64,000 nucleotides of DNA from Linepithema humile (GCF_040581485.1 NC_090130.1:22337918-22401917); one strand, 5' to 3'. Positions 1 to 14,582 are shown, counted from the first letter of the stretch. The notes: generated from the letters alone by a model not told the origin. Program-made: numbers and translations.

Positions 1-2136
1 ATAATCACATGAAATTATTCAACATTGTTCATATTGAATGTTCTTCATAAGAATTTCTTATTCGCATCAACGTCACGTTAATATTACTCAGGTAATATTA
101 TTCGAATCAAATAATTGTTCAAAGCGCTCGTTCCAAATATCCAGATCATTCACGCGATTATGCATTATGCATCATGCATTAGCAAATGCATTAGCTGCAA
201 AATCGCGTATTATTTTATCTCTCACACGTATCACACTGTAGCACATCCGCGACAATATAATATTGAATAAAAAGAAGAAAGCGAGAGAAAAAATGGAAGG
301 ACGCAAGATAATTCCCTCGCATTAACGCGGTATCTCAAGATAGTGCTCGACGGACGTGGCCGAATGCGGCAGGATTTTAATCCCCGTGCATCCTCTCGAT
401 CTCGGGGTTGAATGTCGCCGAAGGAAAGGCCCACAGTTTGCGGGTGCCAGCGATAACGGCGGGCAACGTACCGGCAACGACACGATTGAAACCGGCAGCG
501 ACGACCAGCGGGCGTACTATCGAGCTCGCCTCATATCTAGCGGTACGGTGGCGGCGTTCTTCGGCTAATTGGTTTCCCATGTTGCCTCCGCTCCCTCGGG
601 ATAAGACGGCTTCGCCAGCCTCCTCCTCTTTCTCCTTCACCCTACCTTCTATTTCTTATGCCTCTTTCTTCCCAACCTCTCGTACACATCGGCGGTGTAT
701 ACCCGCTTTTCTCGCCGGTATTTTAAGCGAGCGAACTCAACTAATCGCCATATTAATGATACATCGTTATCTTATTTCAAGCAGACGCTTTCGCTTTTTT
801 TTAATATAAAATTACACCCGCAGTTTCTGCTTAGCAGATTTCGTGAAAGATACGACGCCGCTAATTGGGAATCAACGAGATAAGAATTAGCGTTTCAAAT
901 GGCAAATTATTCAAGGTCAAGGATAGAACATCCACGATGAGAGGGATTTTAATAAGATCGAGAGCGAATTTGCACGCACAAGCGCGTCGAGGGTAGCGCG
1001 TGCGTGTAGGATAAGCGAGCGGGGCGAAAGCGACGCTAACGATTGCCAAGAGGCAGCATCTTATCGTGAACTGCAATCGCATTAAGCGCGGACAGTGACA
1101 CCCAGCTCCGGCATGTATATACACGTTCATTAGCGCGAAAAATAATCGAGGGCTCGCGAGCATTGTGCGAAGAAACGGGACCAGTCGTTAATGTTCCTTG
1201 TTCGTTGCCGACAAAAGCCGTCGCGATAGAACTTATTATTTCGCTAAATTGACTTTCGTGAAAGCTAAACTGATCACGTTGAATGTTGAAGAAACCGTTG
1301 ATACAATCCAATCGCGAGTATTTGAGAAAATTCGCTAACGATTTAAAAATTTTGTTGCGCCGACAAACGGTGTTCTCAAAATTTAGCAAAAAAAATTTCG
1401 ACTATCTATGTGTAAACAATTGTGTAGATTGTGAAGTGTAAATGATTCGTGAGAACCACTGTTCGTACGAGAAAGAGAGAGATGAACCGGACGGACGAAG
1501 CCTTGATAACGGCCACTCTGCCCACATATGTTAACGCGTTCGCACAGGCATCGCGTGACACACACTACGGTACGCATACGGCACGCATATGAACGAGGAA
1601 GAGACGTATTGACAGCGACGGTACTCGACCTGAAACCCACCAAAACGTTTCACTGAGGAGACGTTTCGAGCCGACAGTAACGCTAGCCAGGATCACGAAT
1701 GTGGCGCGCAACTCGTCTAATCGGGCGCGAGTACTCATCATCGAAGAGTGAACGAATGCATGAAGCGATCTCGGGAAAAAAATAAATCTGAAAATAAGCC
1801 AGATAATGTTCACTCTTTCTCGAAGTCGGTGCTTTGAATTTCGACGAACGGCACGTTAATCCAGTCCAGGAGGACAACGTAATCCAAGCTAACACCCGTG
1901 TTTTTGTACGACGCGAGCGGCCCATCGACAAGAGTCTCTCGTCGTCCCTTCAGCGAGGGCGGATTTGATCCGAAGGCGCGATAAGGCGAATTGGAAACCC
2001 TGTGACACGCGTACAGTGTCAGTCGATCTGTCCGTGTGTTACCACACTTTGCGCGGATACTCAGCGCTTTGCCACGCCCGCGTCGCGAGCGCGCTTGATC
2101 GCGCAGCGTCTGGGGAGCAGCGCGTCCCCTTTCTCG

Positions 2137-2154
2137 GAATATGGATCCATATTC
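2137..2154. repeat. 18-bp perfect palindrome
   Basis: GAATATGGATCCATATTC reads the same on both strands with no spacer. It could be a dimeric protein-binding site or chance. Confidence 0.85.
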
Positions 2155-5100
2155 GTAAAATGCATCCATATTTAATGAGGTCGTCACCGCGCGCGAACCT
2201 CCGGAATGGAGCGCGATGCAAATTCTTATGAAAGCCTGGCTCCCAGCGAGAATCAAATGGTCCGTCAAGAACACGCGGGGACCGCACGCTCCCGGATCCA
2301 CGTACATGTATCCCGCGTGTGCTGAAAAATAGAAGAACCCACGAGATCTTCCGCCACGGTAAATTCGAGCGATATCCCTCGACGGATAGATATAAATGTA
2401 AGACGCGAGTTAGGGACAAGCTCGTGCTACGAAAATCTTCGATTGAAAATTCTTCGCGATAATATTCGAAAATATTTTCTCTTTTTAAATAATTAATGCA
2501 CCATTTTACGTAATTGTCCGTTATATATATATATACTTATCTATATTGTTAAATAATACAGCTTAAGATTTTGTGAAAGCATATAGAGTATAACTTACGG
2601 AGCGAAAAACTCAGCGCGAAAGGTTAACGTCTCATAACCGTCATCGATAATTAATTGTTGATATAATTAATACGTGTTAGCTTAGAACATAAACATAATA
2701 CAGGAGAGGCACGAGCACGCCCCGAGATATGCATCGGCAATCGATCATTATTCGTCCGTGCGGCTGGTTACTATGGCGAAGCAACGCGTCATATAATGAG
2801 ACGGCGGCCGGTGGAGAAGCCCGCTAATAATAACGCGCGCAATCAAACGCTCGAGTTCGAGAGATGCTGTTTCTATTGCCGGCATACAGGAAGAGGAGAA
2901 CTGGTCCAGAACTGTCCGCGTTCGACGTTGACCACACAACGTTGGCCGTCAGTGAATAGATCGACGTGCGAACGATATTTCACCCTCGATTTGCGCAAAT
3001 TGGCCTTTGAAAGATATCGACCACCGGACACTGTTAATTAATTACCTAAACACTTCTTCGTGTCCTGCGATATCTTCGATATTGTCAAAAAACTTATTTA
3101 GAAATATGATTCGCATAAATGTAGAACAATCGACTCTTCATCTTCGATTCTGTATACTGGTTTGAAATAAGTTCTAGAGATCGCTTAACCATAAGAGAAT
3201 GATCGTGGGATTCTTTTTTAAGGAGAATGAAAACTTGACGTCGGGGATGTAAGATCGCGCTTTGAATCGCAAACGAGGAGAGAATAAGTATCTGCGGCTA
3301 CGTAATCCGCAAACTTCCGTAACAATTCCGTCAGATCGGCTGAGCAGCACGATCACCACGGGCAGAAAGCAGCCACGGTCGTTAGGAGGAAATGGTTTTT
3401 AAAAGGGGAGTGTCGGAAGGGGAGCACAGGGGTTTGCTCGCTCACCTCCTGTCCTTACGTCTGTCATTCGGAACACGCAACACACTCTCTCGCACGCCAT
3501 GCTATTATTATATCGCGTTGACCGCACCACCGCGGTGTCTGTATATATTTATTTACACGTACACGTCCGCGGCGCAAAGGCGCAAAAGTGTTCTCTCGTA
3601 CGAATAAAAGAATCCGCAGAATCCGCACCTGTGCAGAAGAGATTCCCCCGGTAGCGAAAGAGATTCGCGATAATCAGATATTTGCGATTCACATTCCATC
3701 GATCATACTATAGATCCTTATCTTCGTACGCTCTTTATGCAGAAACATAAATAACAGTGAGAAAAACTCACTGCATTGCGTGCATTTAATGATTTCTCAC
3801 TAAAGCGATACTCGAGATCTCCTGTGAATATCATGCACGGTCCGCCAATAGTAGTAGGCGTCACAAAATACGAGAGGCAGCGAGTTTTCCTGTTGACTAC
3901 TCGTAGTCATTATTTTCCATGAAAAAAAAAGAAAAAACATTTTCCTTCGTGGGCGAAGTTGACGAGCGTACCGCGCGCATCTCGCGTTTCCTCTCGAGTG
4001 TCCGTCCGAGAGTTACGAATGGCGTGTAAACAATGGCCGTAAAACACGAAGATGCGGAGAGACGGCGGCAGTAAACGGTTATATCTTAATTGTCGGCGGA
4101 CAGATAAAATAGGGCACTATGGGGACGTGTCGTCGACTCTACTTCTACGTGCTTGCGCCGATCTCTCGTCTCGCGCCGAGGCCGAGTTTAACAGGAAGTC
4201 TTTTACACTTCTTGCCGCTCCTCTTCTAGGTCGCGACGGTGAGTGCGGTGGGTCGCCCCTGCCGCACCCAGGCATCGCCGTTAATGCTCCCTCACGCTTT
4301 ACGAGAGAGAACGGGCAGGGCCCACCGACGCCGTATAATTATCATATTACGATTATGTTTATGGTCCGACGTGACTCTAATTAAATGTGTATCCAGTCTG
4401 AGCAGCACCGCAGTCTGCACTGCTAGCAAGCTACTCCGTGTTTACAGCGATGTAAACCCGCGTGACAGAAAGGAGTTGCCTCCTACTAACGTAATTTCTT
4501 AAGCGCAGCCCTGATTAGCGAAAAAGATTAATTATATCGAATATTTGTAATACGGTATTTTTTTAAATGTTATAAAGTGTTACAATAATATTTCATTTTA
4601 TTTTGTTTACTGGACCTTCACTTTACTTATCTTAATTTCAAATAAGTATCTAATTTTTATTATCCTACGATGTTTCATTCAAGTTTCGTGACTTTTTAAG
4701 AATTTTAATTATGCATTCCAAATTTTATATTACACTAAACACGTATTTCAGCCTGCATAGACAACCAATAGAATCGAAGAAAACGCAGTGATGCTTGTAA
4801 GAAGCGAGAAAGTTTTGTCACTCTTTATACAACACGATTATCACTCGAGCTCTTCGACGTCAATCGTCCCATATCAGTATATTGGTATCCCAATGTCGCC
4901 GTGCATAGGACATAACAATATCCGAGGGAATAAGAGCCATTGCCTTCTAGCAGAGCTCCGAGCGTTTACGAGCGCACGGAGCAGGGAAGAGGAAGAACGA
5001 CGATCACATCGAGATTTCATTTCCAGCTTCGGGAGTCAGAAGTATACGATTGAGAGTGCTATGTGAGGAGACATTTCTTGACGAATAAAAACGATAATAT

Positions 5101-7743
5101 TCTCGATAAGTAAATATTTGGGTAATCAAGTCGCGATACATACATGTTTCTACAAAACAAATTAGCAACAGTGGTTTTCAAAGAATATGCAAAAAAAATT
5201 TGCGCTAGATACGCCGCAAAGTATTTTAAATGTTACGTCATTGAATAGAAGAAGATTCGCACAAGCTACTTTATTCGATATAAATTTCACTTGTCTATCA
5301 TATGCACTCGCGGAGCAGATATAAACCATTAATATCCTTCGTGACAGGCGGCGGCAAGCGAAGCGCGCGAACGGGAGAAAGAATTCATAATATAATGTAA
5401 GTGAAATGAAATTTCCGTTGTACCACAATTATTACGATACGCCGCTAATTCGCGTTGCGTGCGATTGTACGGCGGTGGTAGCGACGACGGCGGTGGCGGC
5501 GCGGAAGATTTTTTTATTGGATAATGTTCTTTGCTTAGCAAATAACGTGGCGTCTAATTGCGATAAAAGGCTGCAAATGCGCGGCGCGCGCGGCAATGTA
5601 TCTCTGATGCGAATCAGCCGCGCGTGGCGACGAAGGACAGAAGCTAATTCCGGAATATGCCGATCGTGCAAATTGCCTCCTCTCGCGCGCGAGCGTAATA
5701 AATGCGTAAACGGGCAGACGCACCGTCTCGGTACGCGCGCGGGTAACAATATAAATATGCGTAGTGATGTGAGGACGAGGGGAGCGAGGCGGGGCGCGAG
5801 AACAGGACGACGAGAGATTGGCCGCGGGATAGACGAAGAGAGTGTCCGCCAACGAGGCGAGTCAATGCGGAATTAGGGGACGCGTAGAGACGGTTAGGCG
5901 GATGCGTCGAGTGATGTGCTTCCGGTTATTGAACGCCGTCTGAAGGCTGAAACGACTCCTGAAGTTGCGCCGCGTTCGCCCTGCTCGCCCGTCGCAGACT
6001 CCCGCCCGACACCTGGAGTCGCCGACGCATGCCTCGGATCAGGAAACACGTTTGCGGCCTCCTGGATATAGTCCTGATTAAATACACCCGTCCAGGAAGA
6101 AGCGCATGGCACGAGTGAAAACATCTGCTCCGGCTAACTCCGCGCGGCGCTTTGCTACCGACTACGTTAAACGCGTGAGTCCATCGCTGTGATTTGAAAT
6201 AAATCAAGATATCTATAAATCAATATTTATCGTAACTGGCCGATGCAATTCTGCGATTTATATAAACACAAGAAGAAATATCGTATCTTTAAATGTGACT
6301 TTGCATTCTTTTCACTTCTCGATAAAAAAGAATACTGGTTTGCCCTAGTTTCGATCGAGCGTTCAAATGATTTGGCCGCGTGGAGAAAGTAACGGAATGC
6401 CGATGTAATATTATATATTATTATATCATTAAAACTGTGCCATAAATCGCTATTCTCGTTTCGTTAATGCTGCTTTAATATCGAATAATACAACGTGATG
6501 ATGGCGGGATACACGTATAAGATCCACGCATAAGCGTTTCCTCACTTAACCGAATTGCGTTTCGTAACTTCTCGCCATTAAATGGTCCAGCACTGCGGGC
6601 GCTTTAACATTCTCTCTCATTACCGGAGGCCGAAAAAATATTTTTCGGCACTCTCGCCGTGAACGACCGCTCGGCGGAAATGCGTTCCATTAAAAGAAGC
6701 GGGATGATACGCGCGCGGCAGGCCCGATCGGTGCATCAGAGACGAAAAGGAAGGAACTATGTGGGCGGTTCATGCTTCAACGTTGCAATAAATCACTCCC
6801 GCCAGAGTAATGAAAATTTATGTCATAAACGTGCAGATTGCCAGAAGATAATTACTTCGCGCTGTAACCAACTTCGCATGTTACGAAAGCGCGAAAATGG
6901 GATGGAGATGACAAAGCACATAATATACATAGCTACTGAAATTGTCGATATGTGTCACATATACTGTTCTAGATCTATGGCGCAACGATTCTACGAATCC
7001 TTGATATATTTAAATTTAATTTCTCTCTGTTAAATTAAAAAATTTTGTTTATATTAAATACCCACATAATTCCAATTAAATTTCTGTTAGAATACTTGTT
7101 CTTCATTTCTCTCTTTTCTCGACATTTTTACGTTACGGCATTTACGTTAGTCAACATGCATGCTTGACGGACTAAATGGTTTATAATTGTGACGTTGTAT
7201 CGAAATAATAGGCAATATATGCCCGTATTCAATTTTGCGTTTAGAACTTGAAGCACTGCTGTACGCCGTCTTGGTCTCGTCGTCTTCTGCTTCCGCGCTT
7301 GTCTTTTTCTTCTTTCCTAATTTCGTACTAAAGGCCTGGTGTTTATGACTCGGACTAAAAACGCTCCCGGCCACGAACGAGGGGAATTACGAGAAGCTCT
7401 TACAGCAAATCAGTACTTAATGATACAATGAGCTGTGTTTTCTCCGCGCGAGTCTTTACTTTAGCGGCACTCTATAATTTCGGGGAACGCCCGTTGGTTA
7501 CCGAAGTAAACGCTTGACATTATTTGCTTCCGCATCACGCGCCCGTGACAGGCTTACAGCCTACAGTGTAGTGTGTTAATTATTCGATTTAATAAGATTA
7601 TATTTGAAAATTAAATTTCACAAGTGATGAAACGCGTCCCGAAAAGCCGTTCATGTTGAGCGCAAATGAAGGGAACTCTTGTGGAAGATGGACGTGTAAC
7701 GTGAGATTTTTCAAACTGTCCGATCGTAAAAGAGGTCGGATCA

Positions 7744-7768
7744 GTACACACGGTATCGACGTGTGTAC
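7744..7768. repeat. perfect 9-bp hairpin
   Basis: GTACACACG at 7744-7752 pairs with CGTGTGTAC at 7760-7768 across 7 bases. It lies about 70 bases before a GT microsatellite. Confidence 0.85.
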
Positions 7769-7832
7769 ATGTCCGTCAATTTAGGATAGCGTCAGAGCGT
7801 GACGGTAGAATCACGTAATGTGTGCGTATTCG

Positions 7833-7834
<2 letters not shown>

Positions 7835-7863
<29 letters not shown>
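7835..7863 (+). repeat. GT microsatellite
   Basis: About 14 uninterrupted GT units. It creates the Cys/Val-rich translation seen in one frame here, which I do not treat as coding. Confidence 0.97.
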
Positions 7864-8741
7864 CAAGCGCGTGCATGACGCTTGGAAATATCGTTTGCGG
7901 TTTGCCTCGCGTGTCTTTTTTTTCACCCGGTGCGTACGATGACTACAAAGGGTGGACAACGTGTTTGCGTATGCATACCTTGAAAGATTTGTTAGCTCTT
8001 TTTAACATACCCGCGGGTGTTATGACGGAATAGACGCGATACTATGACACAGCAGTTTTCCCTGAATGGTTTTTGTTAACCCGTTTGCATCAGCAAGCAG
8101 AATATTCTGCGAGGATCGGTCAGATCGTTACGACGGAATATTCCAGACACTCAAAGGTCAATGCAAATGCGTTACTTTATCGATAACAAAACGAGTGAGA
8201 TTATCACGTTTATAAAAAGAGACATTGAATAATTTTTCTATTTTTTTTTCTGCTCGAGTTCATGCATAGCTAAAATTATCGCAAAAAACATTTCTCGCAT
8301 ACAATGAACAAATCTATTCGAATTGCAGAACGCAGCTTACTTAAGAATTAAATGGAGAAAAAAATAAAACGAGAGAGTGGAAATGGAATAAAAATAACCG
8401 AGATAAATAACTATACTCTAACTGGAACGAAATCAACCGGTCGCACAGAATCGTCGATATCCCGCATTTTATTCGAATGATGATACACGATGTCGGCACG
8501 TCGTATCGATCCGCATTATTCCGACTAAATGATATCGCATTGAAGCGCGCGCGGTCATTACGACGCGTCAGTCTTTTTTGCTATTCTTCTTTTTTTTTTT
8601 TTTTTTATTTTTATTCATTCACACCTCTATCAAAGCGTAACAACTCGAGTCCGGCATTCAACGGGGCATTTCACAAAGCTCGTTTCCCCCGCCGGCGACT
8701 CGCAACGGGTGCGGTCGTTACCGAAAAGATGCACGCGCACG

Positions 8742-8763
8742 ACTCGCCGTGTAAACGGCGAGT
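8742..8763. repeat. perfect 9-bp hairpin with GTAA loop
   Basis: ACTCGCCGT at 8742-8750 pairs with ACGGCGAGT at 8755-8763 across GTAA. No U-rich tract follows it, so it does not resemble a simple terminator. Confidence 0.85.
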
Positions 8764-11700
8764 AGCGCCGACGGAGTAATGACAATTTAATGGCACGTTC
8801 TGCCGACGTAATGATTTCGACGCGTACACGTCCGGTTGCGAGCGGCCATATGGACGCGGACGATGCTGACCGTTTTCGCGTCGACGGCCGATCCCGCCGT
8901 GATACGCGCTGAACTTGGTAAATTGCGAAACGCCTGTTGATAACGATATAAGTATATCGTTGATGGATTATTTCGTCATGACTTCACGCAGCCGCACCGC
9001 ATGCAATAATTAATAGCTCTTTAAAGTATCGTAAGTCCGCTGAGATCGAGAAGTCGTTTGCGATCCCTGCGCCGCGAATTAATAAACGACTGCGGGCAAA
9101 CGAATGCTTATCAGTGGATTAACCCGCAGCGGCCTCGTGACATCGCATCGATTTGCCCGAAACACGCGAGGGCCCTTCCAGCCCGCCGTTCGCTATCGAC
9201 CATCTCCTTCCATTAAAGAACAATCATTTCCTTTTTTCGAACCGCAGCCCTCGGCTGCCGCCGGTTGAACGCGCGTGTACGCACGGGACGCGAAAGATTC
9301 CGCAAGTTTCATAGGCTCGTAAGTTCGATAAGTCCTGACACCTCGAAGGATACTTCGGCGCCCACGTAATGGAGCTGATCGCGGCTCTTCGCCTGTAAAC
9401 AAGCTCGCTCCGGGAGCCTCGTACTCTAAAAACGACTCTCGACGAGATCTCGCGAGAGATGAGGAGAGAAGAGGAAGAAATTTAACGAATGCGAAGAAAC
9501 ATAAATTTCTTCGCGCAATAAGCGAAGGCATTATCTACATACGTTTACGAAGTAAAAAAAAATATTGTGCGTAAAAGTTATCACATCGGATAAATCTGAG
9601 AACGACTGAATTCGGAGTGCAGCGAATAAGAGTCTTAGAATTTCAAATTAACGAAAAGGTCGCAGCGCGGCGCGACGCGTCGTTGATTTGCATGGGCTAA
9701 TGAATATGTTAAATCAATTTAACAAAACGCGCGGAGTCCGCGGAGCGTAAGTGGTGGCACCGGTCAGTCGCGCGGCCGCGGAACGAGGCGCGGAGGCCTG
9801 TTATTATTGTAATTGCTGCGCGTGTAAAACCGCGTGTGGAAAATGAGTCTAATGTGACGTGTGCGGGCGGCGGTGTACAAGTAATGCACATTTGCCCGCG
9901 CGTACGAGCGCGTTCTCGCGAGACGAGACGAACGCACGTAGAAGATGCATCCCCAAAAATGCGCCGTTCTTATTTAAAGGTGATCAACCGTCTCGAATCT
10001 CAAGGGACAGATTTGTATATTCGCAACTCGGTCAGCCAAGCGTGACAAGTGCCATATCTGCCCCGCTTCTAACGTTTCTCTATTTTTCTTCCTATTTTCT
10101 TAGGTCGAAACAGGTTTTACAAAAATTGGTCGATATTCTTAGTTTCTGTAAAAATTAGTTACCTTAACGTTTCTTCAGAGGAATGCGCCGCTGCTCGTTA
10201 GGAACGTCCGCCATAAACGAGCGATGCGCGTCCCCTGGAAGATGGAAAAAGACGGGAGGAATAACACGTAGAGGGAGCGAGCGAGAAGGGCACAAAGTCG
10301 AGGGAGAGGACGAAGGACGACGAGAGAGCCAGCGCGCTGTGCGGTATGCAAAGTCTCTCGTTCGTTTAACGAGGGAAGCGAATCTCGAAGACGATTCCCG
10401 AGGCCTTTTTCGCGTGCGACGGAGGAGGCGTTCTTCGTGTGCGTCCATATGTCGAGTAGTCGCGGAACGGGAAGAGAGACGGGAGCGTAGCGAGAAAGGA
10501 CGAATGCGAGGGGGGGAGGAAGAGGGAAAAAGCGAGTATAAGAGAGCATTCAAAGAGCAGAAGCGAGTTGGAAGACCGACGGGCGCCCCTTCGCGCCGAC
10601 TTTCTTCTCGCCCTGCAGCTGCCTCGAAAAACTCCTACGGGCGAACTCTGAAAAACTGCTTTGCCTAACGAACCATCGCCCATTCCCATTTAACCGAGAA
10701 TGCCAGTTAAGCTCGCGCGAAACGACGCGACGCGACCCCCGCGTCTCCGCTTTACGCGCGAACTCGCCATCGGCGTTCTCTATCGGCCGGATTGACAGAT
10801 TTGCTGAACTTTCGCGAGAGTATATCGCAATCCCTTTCGTGCTTATCAAGCAGACTGGAAACTGGATTCATTAAGCGAGACATTCCTACGAAGTATATTG
10901 TATGAATCACAATACATTCCGTTTTCGCGTCAGAGCGAGAGGCGGAGATATGATTAGGCTTCAAACAACTTTACGGCAACGACGTTGAGCCACGTGGGCC
11001 GTTTATATATGGCGGATTAGCGAGACCTCGCTACCGCGCTAAACTTGCGCAATCCCTTATCACAGCCGGTCGTATCCTCACCGTAAATACGGTTGCAACA
11101 GCTTATAATCCGAAGACACATAGTTGGCAGAGCGGCGCTCCAGCTCCTCGACCCCTCTTCCCCTCCCTCTTACCCATTTCGTCCCCGCTATGCAAATACC
11201 GGCGAAGTAATGGGTGCTCGTCGCTCCAATAAACACGCTCATCCGCCCAGACGAGAGGTGAAGAGCGAGCAAAAAAAAAAAGACTCGAGAAGAGAAATTA
11301 AAAGTGACACGCGTTATTGCCGAGATCGCCGCCTCCTCTCGCGAACTCGCCGACGATACCGAAGCCGTCTGCAAATGAGTCGAGCCGTTTGTTTACTCGC
11401 GCGAAATTGCACTCGAGCAATATCTCCGTGTGAATTCTCGCGTTATCGTTAATACAGAAACTTCGCGGAGCGCACGTTTTTTCTGACTTGAGATACGCCA
11501 CGGAACCGGTTCGCTTCGCGCAATCATCGCGGGTAAACGACGATTCGGGACCTGGAATATCGCGCGTCGGCGGGAATCCGCGGTTACTCGCGTTAATCGG
11601 GCGCGAAGCGCGCGAGACGGATTTCACGGCGTAATCGCCCGGCAAGGTGGAACTCGGAGGCAGAAGCTGCGCCGCTCAAACGCGAGTAAATAATTACGTT

Positions 11701-13886
11701 CGACGATCCGCGGAACGGCTGTAATTATTCGCTTTAGTCGGATAAGTACGTAAGCTAGTTGTTGCAGCCAGGTAGATACGTCCGCGCGCGAGTTAATATC
11801 CCGCTTTATAAATGTCAACAAGACAATGAAGTGCGTCATAAAATGTGCATGCATGTTTACGAGAGATCTGGCGATAGAGAGAGACGTAAATAAGCGATCG
11901 TCGATTGCTGCGCTCGCTATCGCGCCCGACAAATAGCGCCAATATTCGATAAACACCGATTAAAGAAGTTGTTTTCGCGGTGATTTCCGCTCTTCAAAAT
12001 CAGATATAAATTTACAATAGCGCTACGGCGACGACACGACGGCGATACGACGAGAGCGGGACGGCGGCTGAGCTAATAGAAATTCGTCGGCGACTTCAAT
12101 TGTCTGTTGTTTCGTTAAAACGCTAAATAAAGTCCATTTATAATTTCGCAGACGACAGCAAGCGATATTGATCAACCTGTTGCACACGTTTCTGATTTTC
12201 CTAAATTCTTAAAGAAGACAATGCGCTTCACAAAAATTACGTCCTTGTTTCTTCCGCTCTGAACACATTCGAAACAGAGTTAACATAAAATATGTTGTTC
12301 TATCGCAAGGTGCTATTATGCGACGTATTAAAAAAATAATTCTACAAGTAGATCAGAGCGGAAAAATACAAATAAAAAATTTCAACTTATGCAAAGTTAA
12401 TGAATTTAATAAAGTCACAGGAATAAAAGGCATCACATCTAATAAATTGTATGTTATTATTCTAATTCGGAAGAAAAATAATCTCACAAATCGCGACAGC
12501 GATAAACAACTCTCTCCGGTCGGTGGCACGCGTGCGTCGATCTCGAGGAAATAAAACACCTGTCCCCTCCGCCGAGAAGTTATAAACGTTTACAGCGCCA
12601 CATAAACCCTAATTAATTCTCGATTAGCGTAGTGCAATCGAGCGTCCGTCAGCCCGTCTTCTCTCACGGACGAACGACCGCGCGTCACGATATGAAAGCG
12701 TGCGTTTTCGCAACCGTAAAGAAGCAAAAAAAGTAAACAAAACGTCAATAAAAATAAGCATATAATGACGAACCCGCGTGCGTCGCTGAGTACGAGTATA
12801 GTCTACGTCGGGAATGTAGACGTATAAGCTACATTATGCGTTATTTATAACGCTCCACAGAGATAACGTCGCGCCTCGCCTTCTCTTCACTTTCGCGCAT
12901 CGATCTCCGCGTTTACCCAGCCGTCCATCGACCGCGCGCGAAATATGCTAATCGCGGGTTCCTATTTTCAAATTTTACGAGATCACCGACGCGCTCGTTC
13001 CACCCGATCTCGTTCGAGTCCGCTGTCAAGTAGTGTTCATCTTTTCCCATCGGCTCATTTCTCTCCTTCTCTCTCTTTCTCTGCCCGATGCTATCGAGAT
13101 CTTTATTATCGAGCCGTGCATTATCTCCCATTGTGGTAATAAACATAAAACTCCGTCGTCCCTCTAATTGAAGATTCATCGGGATAATTGAACCGAGGCT
13201 TTATTACTAGCTATACTGTTGAGAGCAACGCCCGCCATTCGTGCGACCTTTAGTCACTCTTTATACGCAACGAGCGTGAAAAAAAATCCCTAAAAAAGGT
13301 GGAAAAGAAGTTTAGCGCAAAATCGTGAGCGTGGCGAAGCCGGAAATGCAGTCTCGACAAAGTAAAAAAAAAAAAAATGGAGGGAAGTGGAGAAGTTTAG
13401 GATATGATGGGTTGTGTACGACGGAGGTAGCGTTTAAAAAGAGTTTAGTGAAAGTCGTGAACACCTGCTCTCCGGAAACGTTATCCCGGGATCTCATGCG
13501 TCGCGTGTGTTTAACGTTTTTGCCGGTCGACGATGAAACTCGCCAAAAACGAGCCAACTTTCGAAATGTTCTGTTATACGTATTATCATTGATGCGCTTC
13601 AAATTGAGTGCCGCGTATCTTTCGAGTAATATCGATCTTCGAAATCCGTTCTCTTGCCGATCTGTTTAAGTTCTCGTGACGTCGCTCGGATGTCGGACAG
13701 GTTTTAAGACTCTCGGTGGTAGACCGTCACGCGATAATAACAGGTCACTCCTCTTTGGCAAAAAGCAATGCTACCTACGCACAGGAGAGAAAGAGGGTGT
13801 GTCATTTGTCGAAAATTAGACCATTTCCGGCGCGCCCTGTATTTCTTGCCGTCAGCTAAAAGTAGCCGCACGTAATATTTGTAAAA

Positions 13887-14582
13887 TTAGCCATACGTTC
13901 TATCGATGAGAGATAGAGAGTTTTTAGGCTTCATATAGATGCCAGAGTGATACTTTTCAATACGACGTAAAAATCTGAAACGAGATAACGTCTTGAAAAA
14001 AATATAAAAATTTATGGGATCGCTCTCGAAACAAGAGTTTTCAGAAATTGTAGAGTGAACGGCTTCCCGAAAATGCTCGGTCTGTAACCAGAGCCTTCCG
14101 TCAAAAATCCAGGGCATCTTTCTGCCATAAGGGCTGCGGCATATTTTCCCTCCCGGAAAAACGTAATCGGAGAGCTTCGTCGGGTTCCACGGGGTACGCA
14201 CGCACACACAGATGAGAAACCACGTGGGCCCCCCGTAGGGTAAAAGACTTTCTCCGACACGATCGTTTGCACACCATGTGTTGCCGCATCTCGAGTGCTG
14301 TACCATGGAAAACATCGAAAGTTTTAACGAAGGGTCGGAGAGTGCGCGCGACTTTTTGAAAAAGTCTCCGAGAAGAAACCGCCTTCGTTGTTGCTCCCGG
14401 AAGAGCTTGGATTTCACGTTCGTAACAACCGCGAACTGAGCGGCTATAAAAACGACATAAAGATCGGCTATTTTGACAATCCACGAGCAAAGGCGAGATG
14501 CGCGCCTCCGTTGTTCCCCCTCGGCGCTACGACGACGATAAACTTTACGACGGCTCGTTTCTCTCCGCGACGTAAGACCCAA
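13887..14582 (-). other. long open frame of unknown status (231 codons)
   Basis: After the homothorax frame this is one of the longest open frames that is not low-complexity. It starts with an Arg-rich segment (roughly residues 5-35), has a hydrophobic stretch (LYVVFIAAQFAVV, about residues 42-54) and a Cys-containing stretch (about residues 93-130), and ends Arg/Lys-rich. I recognise no domain. Two other minus-strand frames are open across part of it, which is typical of chance openness, and frames of 213-242 codons occur elsewhere in this window without looking like genes. It could be a decayed transposon fragment, an orphan exon or nothing. Confidence 0.12.

Larger units (their letters stand above)
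1..13300. other. noncoding stretch, probably homothorax intron
   Basis: There is no gene I can support here. The sequence alternates between CpG-rich blocks (for example 1960-2300, 5430-6120, 9160-9530, 10160-10780) and AT-rich blocks (for example 4500-4750, 6980-7130, 12180-12480). It contains an 18-bp palindrome at 2137-2154, a 9-bp hairpin at 7744-7768, a GT repeat at 7835-7863, a T run at 8590-8606 and a hairpin at 8742-8763. The open frames reach 165 codons (1810-2307 minus) and 161 codons (10183-10668 plus), but they are Arg/Ser-rich, lie opposite other open frames and lack recognisable domains. Confidence 0.6.
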
